Assembly: GCF_027497495.1 (NCBI RefSeq) | Contig: NZ_CP114205.1 | Coordinates: 6,882,001 to 6,946,000, forward strand | Source: Streptomyces tubercidicus | GTDB lineage: Bacteria > Actinomycetota > Actinomycetes > Streptomycetales > Streptomycetaceae | Direction of reading: 5' to 3' | Length of the DNA: 64,000 nt | Part shown: positions 24,842-34,670 of the stretch, piece after piece | Numbering within the stretch: the first letter of the stretch is position 1 | Layout: the number at the start of each line of letters is the position of its first letter | The notes under the pieces: model-generated | The model's database searches: none | What the model was told of the DNA's origin: nothing | What the model saw: only the letters and a program-made list of their open reading frames with translations | Program-made: the position numbers and the translations under genes

Positions 24842-25150
24842 GTGGCTGAGGAATACCAAGTCGATCTGAGTGCGCTGCAGCAAGTCATCACGCGGCTCAA
24901 CTCGCTTGTGGACACCATGGATGGGGTCGGGACCACCGCGGAGTACAAGACGGAGCTGCCGGAGGGGTATCTCGGCCAGGGATTTGCCGAGGAGGCTGAG
25001 CTTCGGAATGCGCACAGCAAGATGAAGCGGGAGATCGCCGCCATGGTCGCCGAGCTGAAGCACATGATTGCCGACGCCGGCAAGAAGTCGAGGACCGTGC
25101 ACGACGACTACGACAGTCGTGAGCAAGAGGTCCGCCAGTCCATGCGCTGA
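24842..25150 (+). CDS. WXG100-family EsxA-like substrate
   Basis: 102 residues from the GTG at 24842, with GGGGGGAA upstream at the right distance. It has the size and two-helix hairpin of ESX substrates: YQVDLSALQQVITRLNSLVD, a turn LPEGYLGQGF where the WXG motif would be, then ELRNAHSKMKREIAAMVAEL. The tryptophan is replaced, as in many EsxB-type partners. The C-terminal YDSREQEV resembles the YxxxD/E export signal. Likely dimerises with another WXG protein of the locus. Confidence 0.75.
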   Translation: MAEEYQVDLSALQQVITRLNSLVDTMDGVGTTAEYKTELPEGYLGQGFAEEAELRNAHSKMKREIAAMVAELKHMIADAGKKSRTVHDDYDSREQEVRQSMR

Positions 25151-25202
25151 GGCAGGCTGCCGCCGACTCATCAGGTGAGCCGGCGCAACGGGGAGGAATG
25201 AG

Positions 25203-26819
25203 ATGGGTAGCGGGGGTGGGCACTCCACCAACTTCTCAAGCCATACGCTTGAGTCGCTGAAAGCCATGGTGCGCGACGCGCAGCCGGACAAGGTCGATGA
25301 GATCGCCGACCACTGGATGTTCGTGCACGACCAGCTTGCCGGTGATGCACCGGACGGAAGTGTGAAGGATCTGCTGGACAAGGCCGTGGCGGATGTCCGC
25401 GAGTACTGGCACGGCGCAGCGGCGGAAGCCTTCGAGAAACGGGCAAAGACTCTGAGCGTGAGCCTCGCGAACGGCTCTCTGTACGCGAAGAATACGTCGC
25501 ACACTCTGAAAGCCGCGGCGATCGACCTTCACAATGCCCAAAGGGCCGTCACGGCTTTGCAGGACTCCGAGGCCGCATCGAAAGACGGCAACATCCTCCA
25601 AGCTATCGGCTCTAAGGTCCGGGACGGTGCGGACTGGCTGGGCGATTTCGGTGCTCGCAGCGATGACACCCTGAAGCAGGATCTCGCCAACGGCATGAAC
25701 ACCAGCGATGCGCTGGACAAGCACCAGGGCACGCTGTCCCGTGGGCGGGAGATCGCCTTACAGGCGGCTGCCCATATGGAGAAGCTCGGGGCCTCGTACA
25801 ACGTCAAGGGGAATCAGCTGGGGGCGGTCCCACCGCCCCGAACTCCAGAGAAGCCCATTTCTGCGCCGGATTCGATGGTGCCGCCGCCAGATGTGGCAGT
25901 TGCCGTCGTTCCAGCTGTGGTGAGTCCCCGCAAGGCTGGCCCGAGCACAACAGGCAGGAAGGCGGCTGGCAGTGCGCCGTCTGCGGGCAATATCTCTTCC
26001 CCCCGGTCTCCCGGGGGTGGCGGAGCCTCGGGGGGCTCTGCTGGTCCTGAGACACCTACTCCCACGCCCCCGAAAGCGCCGCGTCCGGGCACGGCGTTGG
26101 ACGGAGTCCGCGGTGGTGTGCCCAATCCCGCCACTCCCCCCGGCACGGGCCCCGGCGGGCCGGTGGTCGGAGAGACTCCTGGTAACGCCGGTTGGGGCAC
26201 CGGTGCGCCAGCTGTGCCACCCGGCGGTCCCATGGTGGGTGGACGTGGTCCTCTGGGCGGTCGAACGCCACGCCCTGGTTCACCGAACAGTCCGAGCACA
26301 CCTCGGGGCGGCCGCGTCGGTGCGGGAAGTTCCGCTATCCCGGGTGCTCCTGGCCAGCCGGGGCAGGCAGGGCGGCCGCCGATAGGTGGCACCGCGGGTC
26401 CTGGTGCGTCTGGTAAGGGCGGTGTGCGTGACCGTCAGGGAGGGTTGGCGCGGCGTCCCGGTGGTGTCGTCGGGGAGCCGAGTAAGCCGGGTGCACCGGG
26501 CCGGGGCGCACAAGGCGGCTCCGGATTGCATCGCAGCCGTGGCGGCGCCCTGAACAACGGTCCAGCAAGCTCGCCTCTCACGCGCGGTCCGGTCGGCATG
26601 CCACCCGGCGGACGGACCTCCGGCGGCGATAAGGAAAGGCGACAGTCTTCGCGCCCTGACTATTTGGTCGAGGACGAGGAGACCTGGGTTTCGCAGCGAG
26701 ACGTTGTGCCAGGCGTTATCGGCATCTCTCCCTCTGAGGATCCTGATGATGCTGACTCGCCGGAACAGCGAAGCCATGAGGCGGGGCCGGACAGTTCGGA
26801 AGGAAGCGGCAAGGCATGA
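25203..26819 (+). CDS. WXG-domain protein with a long Gly/Pro-rich tail (EspB-like architecture)
   Basis: 538 residues. Residues about 40-130 are helical with DVREYWHGAAAEAFEKRAKT, a WxG turn that marks a type VII secretion module. From about residue 210 to 480 the chain is low-complexity Gly, Pro, Ser and Arg, with blocks like PPGTGPGGP and GGTAGPGASG. The C-terminal 60 residues are acidic (DEETWVSQRDVVPGVI and then SEDPDDADS). The overall plan resembles EspB-type secreted substrates that are cleaved by mycosin, whose gene follows with an ATGA overlap. A TTA codon at 25758 indicates bldA dependence. Secretion is inferred. Confidence 0.65.
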   Translation: MGSGGGHSTNFSSHTLESLKAMVRDAQPDKVDEIADHWMFVHDQLAGDAPDGSVKDLLDKAVADVREYWHGAAAEAFEKRAKTLSVSLANGSLYAKNTSHTLKAAAIDLHNAQRAVTALQDSEAASKDGNILQAIGSKVRDGADWLGDFGARSDDTLKQDLANGMNTSDALDKHQGTLSRGREIALQAAAHMEKLGASYNVKGNQLGAVPPPRTPEKPISAPDSMVPPPDVAVAVVPAVVSPRKAGPSTTGRKAAGSAPSAGNISSPRSPGGGGASGGSAGPETPTPTPPKAPRPGTALDGVRGGVPNPATPPGTGPGGPVVGETPGNAGWGTGAPAVPPGGPMVGGRGPLGGRTPRPGSPNSPSTPRGGRVGAGSSAIPGAPGQPGQAGRPPIGGTAGPGASGKGGVRDRQGGLARRPGGVVGEPSKPGAPGRGAQGGSGLHRSRGGALNNGPASSPLTRGPVGMPPGGRTSGGDKERRQSSRPDYLVEDEETWVSQRDVVPGVIGISPSEDPDDADSPEQRSHEAGPDSSEGSGKA

Positions 26820-28048
26820 CGATCAAGCGATGGATGAGATCGGCAGGTGGGACGGCGCTGCTGTGCGTGGTCAGTCTCGCGCATGTAGCACCTCCAGCAG
26901 CCGCGGATTCCATTCGCGATCGTCAGTGGGCCTTGTCAACATTCGATGCCGCTTCGATTGAGAAGGTATCCACAGGTCGGGGGGTGACCGTCGCCGTCGT
27001 GGACTCAGGCGTCGACGGTACCCATCCCGATCTCGTGGGCAACGTGTTGCCGGGGAAGGATTTTCTCAAGGGCGGTGGTCGCGCTGACCGCGAAACAGAA
27101 TATTCGCACGGCACGGCCATGGCTTCCTTGATCGCAGGCCACGGCCATGGTCAGAGGGGCGCGGCAGGTATAAAGGGACTTGCCCCCGACGCAAAGATTC
27201 TTCCTCTGCTCGTCAATACAGACGAGGACTTGCAATTTGGCAGCGGTAAGGGGGAAACCCCTGTGTCGCAAGCGATCCGTTATGCCGTTGACCATGGGGC
27301 ATCCGTCATCAACTTGTCCCTGGGAGACACATTCAGGCCTACTGATCTGGATGATGCCGTTCAGTACGCGCGCCAGAAAGATGCCGTACTTGTTGCTGCA
27401 GCAGGCAATGACGGCGTTGCCAAGCCGGAATTTCCCGCAAGTACCCCTGGGGTGATTTCAGCAGGGGCTGTCTACTCCTCGGGGAAGATCTGGGAGAAGT
27501 CCAACTACGGGTCGAACAATTTGCTCGCAGCACCAGGTGTTGAAATCCCCGGCGCGGGTCGAGATCACGGATATGTAAGCGGTACAGGAACCTCCAACTC
27601 CACTGCCTACGTATCGGCAGCTGCCGCGCTGCTTCGCTCGAAGTTCCCGGACCTCACGGCGGGGCAGATCGTCAACCGCCTAGTAAAAACAGCCAAGTTG
27701 CCGGAGTCGATGAGGAGGGCGAAGCTTCCCGACAAGCAATACGGCTATGGCTTCATCCGCCCCTACCGTGCCCTGACCGAGGACATTCCCGCTGGGTCGA
27801 AGAATGGCCCGCTCCCCGCTCCGTCAGCGTCCTCGTCGGCAGCGGCACCTACCCCCTCTGACTCGGCCGATCCAGACGCATCTTCCAGCAAGGACTGGTC
27901 GGCGTACGTCGTTTGGGGTGTCATCGGCGTAGTGGTGCTCGGGCTCCTGGCCGTGGTGGCGGTGGTCCTTGTCAGGCGCCGGCGCCCTGTCGTGCCGCCG
28001 CCCTCTCTGTTGGGCGGGCAGCAGCCCGGCCCTCCCTTCGGGCAGTAG
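26816..28048 (+). CDS. mycP: Type VII secretion mycosin protease MycP
   Basis: 410 residues. A subtilisin-like S8 serine protease of the ESX machinery, anchored on the outside of the membrane. A signal peptide (about residues 1-31, LLCVVSLAHVAPPAAA) is followed by the catalytic blocks VAVVDSGVDGTHPDL (Asp), HGTAMASLIAGH (His) and GTSNSTAYVSAAAALL (Ser). The C-terminal TM helix is WGVIGVVVLGLLAVVAVVLV before RRRRP. A Pro/Ser/Ala-rich linker precedes it, as in known mycosins. The ATG overlaps the preceding stop, and eccC follows after 10 bases. It probably processes the Gly/Pro-rich substrate encoded just upstream. Confidence 0.9.
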   Translation: MTIKRWMRSAGGTALLCVVSLAHVAPPAAADSIRDRQWALSTFDAASIEKVSTGRGVTVAVVDSGVDGTHPDLVGNVLPGKDFLKGGGRADRETEYSHGTAMASLIAGHGHGQRGAAGIKGLAPDAKILPLLVNTDEDLQFGSGKGETPVSQAIRYAVDHGASVINLSLGDTFRPTDLDDAVQYARQKDAVLVAAAGNDGVAKPEFPASTPGVISAGAVYSSGKIWEKSNYGSNNLLAAPGVEIPGAGRDHGYVSGTGTSNSTAYVSAAAALLRSKFPDLTAGQIVNRLVKTAKLPESMRRAKLPDKQYGYGFIRPYRALTEDIPAGSKNGPLPAPSASSSAAAPTPSDSADPDASSSKDWSAYVVWGVIGVVVLGLLAVVAVVLVRRRRPVVPPPSLLGGQQPGPPFGQ

Positions 28049-28058
28049 CCGGGCACCG

Positions 28059-31000
28059 TTGGCGACCGTCACCATCAAGCGCCCTCCGCGCGCGACGCCC
28101 CCTGATCACCCGATGGGGGAGCTCCAGCTGAAGGCACCGCCCACGCTGCCTGATGGCAAGGGCGGATCTGTCGTGCTGACGCTGCTGCCCATGGTGGGAA
28201 TGGGCAGCAGCGCGGTCTATTTCCTCCTTCCTGGCTCACCGCCATTCATGAAGGTCATAGGCGGCATCATGGCTGTCTCAGCCGTGACCATGGGGATAGC
28301 TCAGTTCGTGCGTGCTCGGCGAGGCTCGGCAGCAGGTGTGCGTGAGGCGCGTCAGGACTACCTGAAGTACCTGGCCCGTACCCGTGAGGAAGTGCGGGAC
28401 ACGGCACGCACTCAGCGCCTCGCCGAATGCCGTACATTCCCTCCGCCAGGACAGCTGTGGGCAGTGATCGCCGAACGCAAGAGACTGTGGGAACGACGGC
28501 CTGGGGACGACGATTTCGCCCAAGTGCGTGTTGGGCTTGGCCCGCAGCCCCTCGCGACCCGTCTCGTGGTGCCGCAGGCGGAACCCGCGGAGGACTGGGA
28601 GCCGCTGTCCGCGCATGCACTGCGACACTTCGTTGCAGCGTACGAGTACCTCGACGAGCTGCCCCTGGCGTTATCCCTGCGGGCGTTTCCACGGCTAACG
28701 ATCAGAGGTGACACCGACACCGTCCAGGGGACGATTCGGTCGCTGGTCTGCCAGCTGGCGGCATTGCACTCACCGGACGATGTGCGCATCGCGGTCGTCA
28801 AGGCTCCGGGGACGGCCGCGGAATTGGAGTGGATCAAGTGGCTGCCGCATGCCCGTACCACCGAGCGGGAAGCTGCTGGCAGCCGACGTGCGCAACGACT
28901 GCCGATCTATTCCTCGCTCAACGACCTCGAAGAGGACTTTTCTGCGGATTTCTCCACGCGCCCCTCCTGGGCGTCGGATGCTCAGCCGCTGCTCGACCGA
29001 CCCCATGTGGTGATCCTTCTGGATCCCGGCCCTACGACGACATTCCCGTGGCCATTCGACCGGGATGGTTTTCTGGGCGTGACCGTCATCGAACTCGAAA
29101 CGACCGTCGGCGGCCAGCGACAACGCTGTACATCCGGGGGTGGGGTCCGTCGAGTGGACCGTCGACCGGGTATGGCTGTCGAGCCGAATGCCCTGACCCT
29201 CGTCTCCAATTCCGGCTCCACGTACACGGGTAATCCGGACACCCTCAGCGCAGTCGAAGCTACGGCACTCGCTCGGGCCCTCTCCCCGCTGCGGACCAGC
29301 CACGACGAGGACGAAGACCCTCTGCTGGGCAACCTCGGCTTCACCGAGCTCATGGGCATCGAGGACCCCACGACCCTCGACCCATCGTCACGGCATCGAA
29401 CTGTGCAGGAACGGCTGCGCGTACCGCTCGGAGTGGACGGCGACGGAAATCCCGTTGTTCTCGACCTCAAGGAAGCATCCCAAGGAGGTATGGGGCCGCA
29501 TGGCCTGTGCGTCGGCGCCACCGGCTCCGGTAAGTCCGAGCTGCTCCGCACCCTCGTCCTCGGCCTCGCCACCACCCACAGCTCCGAGACCCTGACCCTC
29601 ATCCTGGCCGACTTCAAGGGCGGCGCGACGTTCGCCGGCCTGGCCGACCTACCGCACGTCGCTGCGTTCATCACCAATCTCGCCGAAGACCTCACCCTCG
29701 TCGACCGCATGCAGGACGCCCTGACCGGTGAACTGCTGCGCCGTCAGGAACTGCTGCGCTCCAGCGGCAACTTCGCCGGTATCGGCGCGTACGAGAGAGC
29801 CCGAGCAGCAGGGGCACCGGTGCAGCCGCTGCCCACGCTGCTGATCGTCCTGGACGAGTTCAGCGAACTGTTAGCAGCGAGGCCCGAGTTCATCGACGTA
29901 TTCCTGCAGATCGGACGCATCGGCCGCTCGCTCGGCGTACATCTCCTGCTTGCCTCACAGCGGGTGGATGAAGGCCGGCTGCGTGGCCTGGACACCTACC
30001 TGTCCTACCGACTGGTGATGCGCACTTTCTCGGCCGAAGAGTCCCGCATCGCCCTCGGCGCCACCGACGCATACCATTTGCCCAACGTCCCTGGAGCGGG
30101 CCTTCTGAGTCATGGAACGGAAGCCCTGACCCAGTTCAAGGCCGCCTACGTCTCTGGCCTCTACCGCCCCCGGAGCACCACCGCCTCCGGCGGTCGGGCA
30201 GACCTCTCCCCGATGCTGTTCACTGCCGAGTCCATCATCGAGGGCGCCGATCGATGCCTGACTCGTGATGATGAGGCACCGCCAGAGGGAGGTGGCACAG
30301 GCCCTTCCGTACTGGACATTCTGGTGGAGCGGATTCGGGACCAAGGACCGGCGGCAGAGCAGGTCTGGCTGCCCCCGCTCGAAGAGTCCCCTTCCCTCGG
30401 TGATCTGCTTCCCCCGCTGATGGTCACGTCCGAACGGGGCCTGCGGCCTGTCGAGTGGCGGGAGATGTCCCTGGTCATTCCGCTGGGCATCGCCGACGTG
30501 CCGTTCGAGCAGCGCCGCGAAACCCTTCGCTGCGACTTTTCCGGTTCACAGGGCCACACCGTGGTGGTCGGTGGCCCACGGTCGGGGAAGTCCACCTTGC
30601 TACGTACCCTCGTCATGGCGTTCGCTCTGACGCATACGCCCCGCGAGGTGCAGTTCTATTGCCTGGACTTCGGAGGCGGCAGCCTGTCCTCTCTGGCCGG
30701 CCTCCCGCACGTGGGGGGCGTCTGTTCCCGACTGGATGCGGCCAAGGTGCGACGGACCGTCGCGGAGATGCGGGAGATCCTCGACGAGCGGGAGGAGTTC
30801 TTCCGGGCCCATCACATCGACTCCATCCGGACCTACCGCGGACGACGGGCCGTGGGGCACTACGCCGATCACCTCTTCGGCGATGTCTTTCTGGTAATCG
30901 ATGGCTGGGGCACCTTCAAGCGGGAGCAGGAACAGCTGATCGCGGACGTCGAAGCCATGGCCGTTCGAGGACTTGCCTACGGCATTCACGTCATCCTCAC

Positions 31001-32045
31001 GGCCGGTCGGTACAACGAGATCCGCCCTGCTCTGAAAGACCAACTCGGTACCCGGCTGGAACTTCGGATGGCCGACCCCCTGGATTCCGAACACGACCGC
31101 AGACGCGCCCGCAACGTGCCCACCTCCCGCCCCGGACACGGTCTCGCCCAAGGTGGCCTGCACTACGTGGCCGCACTGCCGCGAGCCATTTGCCCGCATG
31201 CCATACACGACCCTACGGATGACGCCAAAAGCTCCGCCGAGCTGATCGCGGCCATCGCATCCCACTGGCACGGGCCGGTGTGCCCACCCGTACGCATGCT
31301 CCCCGACCGCCTGCACGTGGACGCCCTCCCCAAGGCGAGCGAAACACCTGATCTGGGCTTCGCTGTGGGCTTCGACGAAACAGCGTTTGCGCCGGTCTAC
31401 CTCAACTTCGACACCGATCCGCTCCTGGTGCTCTACGGCGAAAGCGAGTCCGGGAAGTCCTCGCTGCTGCGCCTACTCGCCCGGCGGCTGGCTGAACGGC
31501 ATCGGCCCCATGAAGCTCTGGCGGTCGTCGGAGATTACCGACGGGGGCTGCACGGACAGCTTCCGGAGGACCATGTGCTGCACTACGCTCCCGCCTCGGC
31601 ATCGCTCGAAGACGGCCTGAAGCGCCTCGTCCCGATCCTCCAAGCCCGGATGCCGACGGAGGAGGTCACCGCCGAGCAGATGCGCGCCCGCAACTGGTGG
31701 CACGGCCCCGAGATCTTCATCGTCATCGACGACTACGACCTCGTCGCACTCCCCTCCGGCAATCCCCTCGAAGCACTGGTCGAATTGTTTCCCTATGCCC
31801 GGGACATCGGCCTCCGCGTCATCGTCGCCCGCAGTACCGCCGGCGCGGCCCGCGCCTCGTTCGACCCGGTGACCCGACGCCTCAAAGAGCTCGGACCCGC
31901 GGGTGTCATTCTGTCGGGCCACCCCGATGAAGGACCGCTGGTAGGCACTACGAGGGCTGTGCCCATGCCACCCGGGCGGGCTCAATTGGTTTCTCCTCGG
32001 CAGCGGTCTCGCGTCATTCAAATCGGCTGGTCTGCCCCCATGTGA
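28059..32045 (+). CDS. eccC: Type VII secretion ATPase EccC
   Basis: 1328 residues. The TTG at 28059 is chosen because the product then begins LATVTIKRPPRATPPDHP, the conserved EccC N-terminus, ten bases after mycP. Two TM segments follow at about 35-80. Three FtsK/SpoIIIE-type ATPase domains each keep a P-loop: GATGSGKSELLRTL (about residue 487), GGPRSGKSTLLRTL (about 840) and YGESESGKSSLLRLL (about 1130), with Walker B ILADFKGG and IVLDEFSELL in the first. It is a fused EccCa/EccCb motor that recognises substrate C-termini and drives export. TTA codons at 28671 and 29871 suggest bldA control. EccB, EccD and EccE are not in the window. Confidence 0.93.
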   Translation: MATVTIKRPPRATPPDHPMGELQLKAPPTLPDGKGGSVVLTLLPMVGMGSSAVYFLLPGSPPFMKVIGGIMAVSAVTMGIAQFVRARRGSAAGVREARQDYLKYLARTREEVRDTARTQRLAECRTFPPPGQLWAVIAERKRLWERRPGDDDFAQVRVGLGPQPLATRLVVPQAEPAEDWEPLSAHALRHFVAAYEYLDELPLALSLRAFPRLTIRGDTDTVQGTIRSLVCQLAALHSPDDVRIAVVKAPGTAAELEWIKWLPHARTTEREAAGSRRAQRLPIYSSLNDLEEDFSADFSTRPSWASDAQPLLDRPHVVILLDPGPTTTFPWPFDRDGFLGVTVIELETTVGGQRQRCTSGGGVRRVDRRPGMAVEPNALTLVSNSGSTYTGNPDTLSAVEATALARALSPLRTSHDEDEDPLLGNLGFTELMGIEDPTTLDPSSRHRTVQERLRVPLGVDGDGNPVVLDLKEASQGGMGPHGLCVGATGSGKSELLRTLVLGLATTHSSETLTLILADFKGGATFAGLADLPHVAAFITNLAEDLTLVDRMQDALTGELLRRQELLRSSGNFAGIGAYERARAAGAPVQPLPTLLIVLDEFSELLAARPEFIDVFLQIGRIGRSLGVHLLLASQRVDEGRLRGLDTYLSYRLVMRTFSAEESRIALGATDAYHLPNVPGAGLLSHGTEALTQFKAAYVSGLYRPRSTTASGGRADLSPMLFTAESIIEGADRCLTRDDEAPPEGGGTGPSVLDILVERIRDQGPAAEQVWLPPLEESPSLGDLLPPLMVTSERGLRPVEWREMSLVIPLGIADVPFEQRRETLRCDFSGSQGHTVVVGGPRSGKSTLLRTLVMAFALTHTPREVQFYCLDFGGGSLSSLAGLPHVGGVCSRLDAAKVRRTVAEMREILDEREEFFRAHHIDSIRTYRGRRAVGHYADHLFGDVFLVIDGWGTFKREQEQLIADVEAMAVRGLAYGIHVILTAGRYNEIRPALKDQLGTRLELRMADPLDSEHDRRRARNVPTSRPGHGLAQGGLHYVAALPRAICPHAIHDPTDDAKSSAELIAAIASHWHGPVCPPVRMLPDRLHVDALPKASETPDLGFAVGFDETAFAPVYLNFDTDPLLVLYGESESGKSSLLRLLARRLAERHRPHEALAVVGDYRRGLHGQLPEDHVLHYAPASASLEDGLKRLVPILQARMPTEEVTAEQMRARNWWHGPEIFIVIDDYDLVALPSGNPLEALVELFPYARDIGLRVIVARSTAGAARASFDPVTRRLKELGPAGVILSGHPDEGPLVGTTRAVPMPPGRAQLVSPRQRSRVIQIGWSAPM

Positions 32046-32490
32046 GTCAGTGGGGGCAGGCCAGCGCTCGACGGTCTGGCCGAGTGATGTGGGCTCAGTT
32101 ATCCGCCAATTGGTTCGCGAGATGCAAGGCATCGGCTGCGACGGACAGTGCGGCGTGGAGACCGGTGACCTCGAACAGCGTGGGATTGACTATGGGGGTC
32201 CAGTCACCGCGGAGGCTCGGCCAGGTGGCGAGCGTGACTTCCGCCGTGGCCAAACCGAGTCGTCAGGGCGTCGGCTTCGGCGACCAGGCGGTCCTGCATG
32301 GCAGCGGGAAGCGGCCGGTCGTCGGTGAGGCGGATGTAGGTGCGGGCGATGGTGCCCCAGGTGTCGGCAGGGCCGTACCTCGGACATCATCACCGTCAGG
32401 GAATCGTCCGGCTGCGGGGTCGCCCTAGGATGAACGGCGTACGGTCAAAACGACTTGACGGTGCCGGACGGACAGGACAACGGGGAGATA
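32046..32490. other. Intergenic region between eccC and the P-loop-like gene
   Basis: About 445 bases. The stretch contains the relic of an alpha/beta hydrolase on the opposite strand and the promoter region of the next gene, ending with GGGGAGATA before its ATG. No complete gene seen. Confidence 0.4.
32207..32368 (-). pseudogene. Fragment of an alpha/beta hydrolase C-terminus
   Basis: On the minus strand the frame reads WGTIARTYIRLTDDRPLPAA then QDRLVAEADALT, which is the cap and C-terminal segment of a common actinobacterial alpha/beta hydrolase, with the late GSH motif nearby in degraded form. No nucleophile elbow or start is present. A short relic between two T7SS genes. Confidence 0.45.
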
Positions 32491-34617
32491 ATGGCCAGCC
32501 CGACCCAGGCCCCAGAACAGACCAAGGCCCATGAGCCCCACCCCTACATCGGGGGGCGCAATGCCGCGCTGCGCGCGCTCGCCGCGTGGCGGATGGAGCG
32601 GCCGGGTGCGCCTCGGGTCGTCATCCTGACCGGAAGTCCGGGCACCGGGTGTTCGCGGCTGCTCACGGGGTTCTTGATGCTCTGCGACCCGGAGTATCGC
32701 AAGGGGGTCGAGCTGGACGCGCTCGATCCGGCGACCGTGCCTCCGGACCTGCCCGCACCCGCGGTGCCGAGCGTCGCCGGGCTGACGGCGGCGCAGACCC
32801 TGTGGCTGCTCGCCGATCACTTCGAGTTGTCCGCGACCCGCACCGCCGACATCGTTCCCGAACTCGGTCAACTCCCGTTGTCCGGGCGGCCGGTGACGAT
32901 CGTGGTGCCGGATGTGGATCGGGCCGGTCCGGTGCGGGGGACGGGTGAGCCCGCGCACGTGGTGCGGGACGTGCTGAAGCCCCTCGCCGCCGTCGAGTCC
33001 ATACGCCTTCTCGCCGACGTGCCCCGGGAGTCCGCCGTCGAGTTCGCCGAGGGCCTGCCGCCCGGCGTGGCCCAGATCATCGACCTCGACGCACCCGAGT
33101 GGGCCGACCCCGAAGGGCTTGTGCTGCAGGCCGAGGCGCTGCTCAATCCCCAATTCGGTGCCCCGGAGCTGCCGTTCACGACCGAGCCTGACGCTCGACG
33201 CGCGCTCGCCGAGGCGATCGCCCGGCAGGCGGGAGACGGTGCGGGCAGCCGCCTGACCGTGCATCTCGCCGTGCAGTCGATCCTGACGCACCCGGAGGGG
33301 TTCGACCCGGCGGCTGCCAGCCGACTGCCCGGCAGCGTCGGCGAAGTGCTCGATCTGCACGCCGAGCGACTTGACACCCACCCCCGCACCCTGCGGCAGA
33401 TCCTCGCGCCCCTTGCCCTTGCCGAGGGCGACGGCCTGCCCGTGCACCTGCTGACCCCGCTCGCCTCCGCCGTCGCCGAGCGGAACATGAGCGAGGACAT
33501 GGCGCGGGGCATGCGGCTCGTCGCCCCCTTCATCCGCCAGATCGAAAGGGCCGGCGAAGGCATCCCCGAGGACGAGCGGACGCTCCTTGGATTGCAGCAC
33601 CCGGGCATCGGCGAGGCCGTTCGGGCAGGCATTCCGAATATTCCGGGTGCTCAGGCGCGTATCGCCATGGAGCTGCTGAAGGCCGTACCTCATCAGGACT
33701 GGGCGAAGGCAGGGGCGTACGTTCGCGATCACATCGCGGGACACACCCTGGAGGCCGGTTTGCTCCCCCGGCTCCTCACCGACCCCGGCCTGTTCGCTCA
33801 CGCCGAGCCGGTGCGGTTGCGTGCCGCGGTGGAGGCCGTACCCCCGGAGCAGTTGGACGCACCGGCGCGCACCTATCTGCGTACGGCCCCGCTGCTCACC
33901 CGCACCCAGGCGCCTGTCGTCCTTCGAGCGGCGCTCCTGGAGACCGCGTTCGTCGAAGACGGACTGCCGGAGTACGCGGCGGTGTTGCGCCGCATGGTGC
34001 CCGAGCTTCCCTGGCACACCCTGTGGAGCGTACGGGTCGCCGGGGTCGGCGCCGTGACCGTCGGCAAACTGCCTCCGTCCGCGGCCGCGTCGGACAGCGC
34101 CGAGGAGGCCCCGCTCGCGGTCGCCCTGAGTGTGGTTCCTCAAGGCACCCCGGGTTCAAGCCCGTTGAAGACCGGCGATCCCCAGGCCCCCGCCGTGCTG
34201 GTGCAGGACCTCGCCACTGGCTCGGTCATCGATGCCGACCCGACCCGGATCCAGCGCCCCTCGGATGACGAGCGCGTCACGGGGCCGCTCGGGTTCAGCC
34301 GTGGCGCCGACTCTGTACGCGTCTGGCGTCGCGGCGAGCAGAAGGGCGACGAGAAGAGCGTCACGGCCCTGATCTCCGCCACGCCCTTCACAGCAACCGA
34401 CCTCTCTCCCGAGGGCATCCTCCTCGTTGCTTCGGAAAGCGGTGTGAAAGCGCTGCAGATCCGCCCGGCCCCGGCGCAGCCCTGTGCCACGACCGCTCGG
34501 CGCTCCGTACCCGACCCCCAGGCAGCCGAGCCGGAGCCCGCACAGACCCCCGAGCCCGAGCCGGAAGCCGCACAGGCTCCACAAGCCCCCGGGCCCGATG
34601 CCCACCCGATCGACTGA
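32491..34617 (+). CDS. P-loop/STAND-like protein of the T7SS locus with altered Walker A
   Basis: 708 residues from the ATG at 32491 (GGGGAG just upstream; a TTG at 32455 is an alternative). Residues about 15-160 look like an NTPase core: YIGGRNAALRALAAWR, then VVILTGSPGTGCSRLLTGFL and RPVTIVVPDVDRAGP. The Walker A lysine is replaced by cysteine (GSPGTGCS), so ATP hydrolysis is doubtful. The middle is helical, the end beta-rich, and the tail is a Pro/Glu repeat (EPEPAQTPEPEPEAAQ). Annotated relatives in Streptomyces T7SS loci are called ATP/GTP-binding proteins; an accessory or regulatory role is inferred. Confidence 0.6.
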   Translation: MASPTQAPEQTKAHEPHPYIGGRNAALRALAAWRMERPGAPRVVILTGSPGTGCSRLLTGFLMLCDPEYRKGVELDALDPATVPPDLPAPAVPSVAGLTAAQTLWLLADHFELSATRTADIVPELGQLPLSGRPVTIVVPDVDRAGPVRGTGEPAHVVRDVLKPLAAVESIRLLADVPRESAVEFAEGLPPGVAQIIDLDAPEWADPEGLVLQAEALLNPQFGAPELPFTTEPDARRALAEAIARQAGDGAGSRLTVHLAVQSILTHPEGFDPAAASRLPGSVGEVLDLHAERLDTHPRTLRQILAPLALAEGDGLPVHLLTPLASAVAERNMSEDMARGMRLVAPFIRQIERAGEGIPEDERTLLGLQHPGIGEAVRAGIPNIPGAQARIAMELLKAVPHQDWAKAGAYVRDHIAGHTLEAGLLPRLLTDPGLFAHAEPVRLRAAVEAVPPEQLDAPARTYLRTAPLLTRTQAPVVLRAALLETAFVEDGLPEYAAVLRRMVPELPWHTLWSVRVAGVGAVTVGKLPPSAAASDSAEEAPLAVALSVVPQGTPGSSPLKTGDPQAPAVLVQDLATGSVIDADPTRIQRPSDDERVTGPLGFSRGADSVRVWRRGEQKGDEKSVTALISATPFTATDLSPEGILLVASESGVKALQIRPAPAQPCATTARRSVPDPQAAEPEPAQTPEPEPEAAQAPQAPGPDAHPID

Positions 34618-34670
34618 CACCCACCCACTGCGGACCGTTGGCCTCAAAGGCCCGAAGCCTCTCGAAGGCG

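Noticed and set aside
32425..34143. 572-codon minus-strand frame opposite the P-loop-like gene
   Set aside because: Gln/His/Arg-rich composition typical of the opposite strand of a GC-rich gene; no domain.
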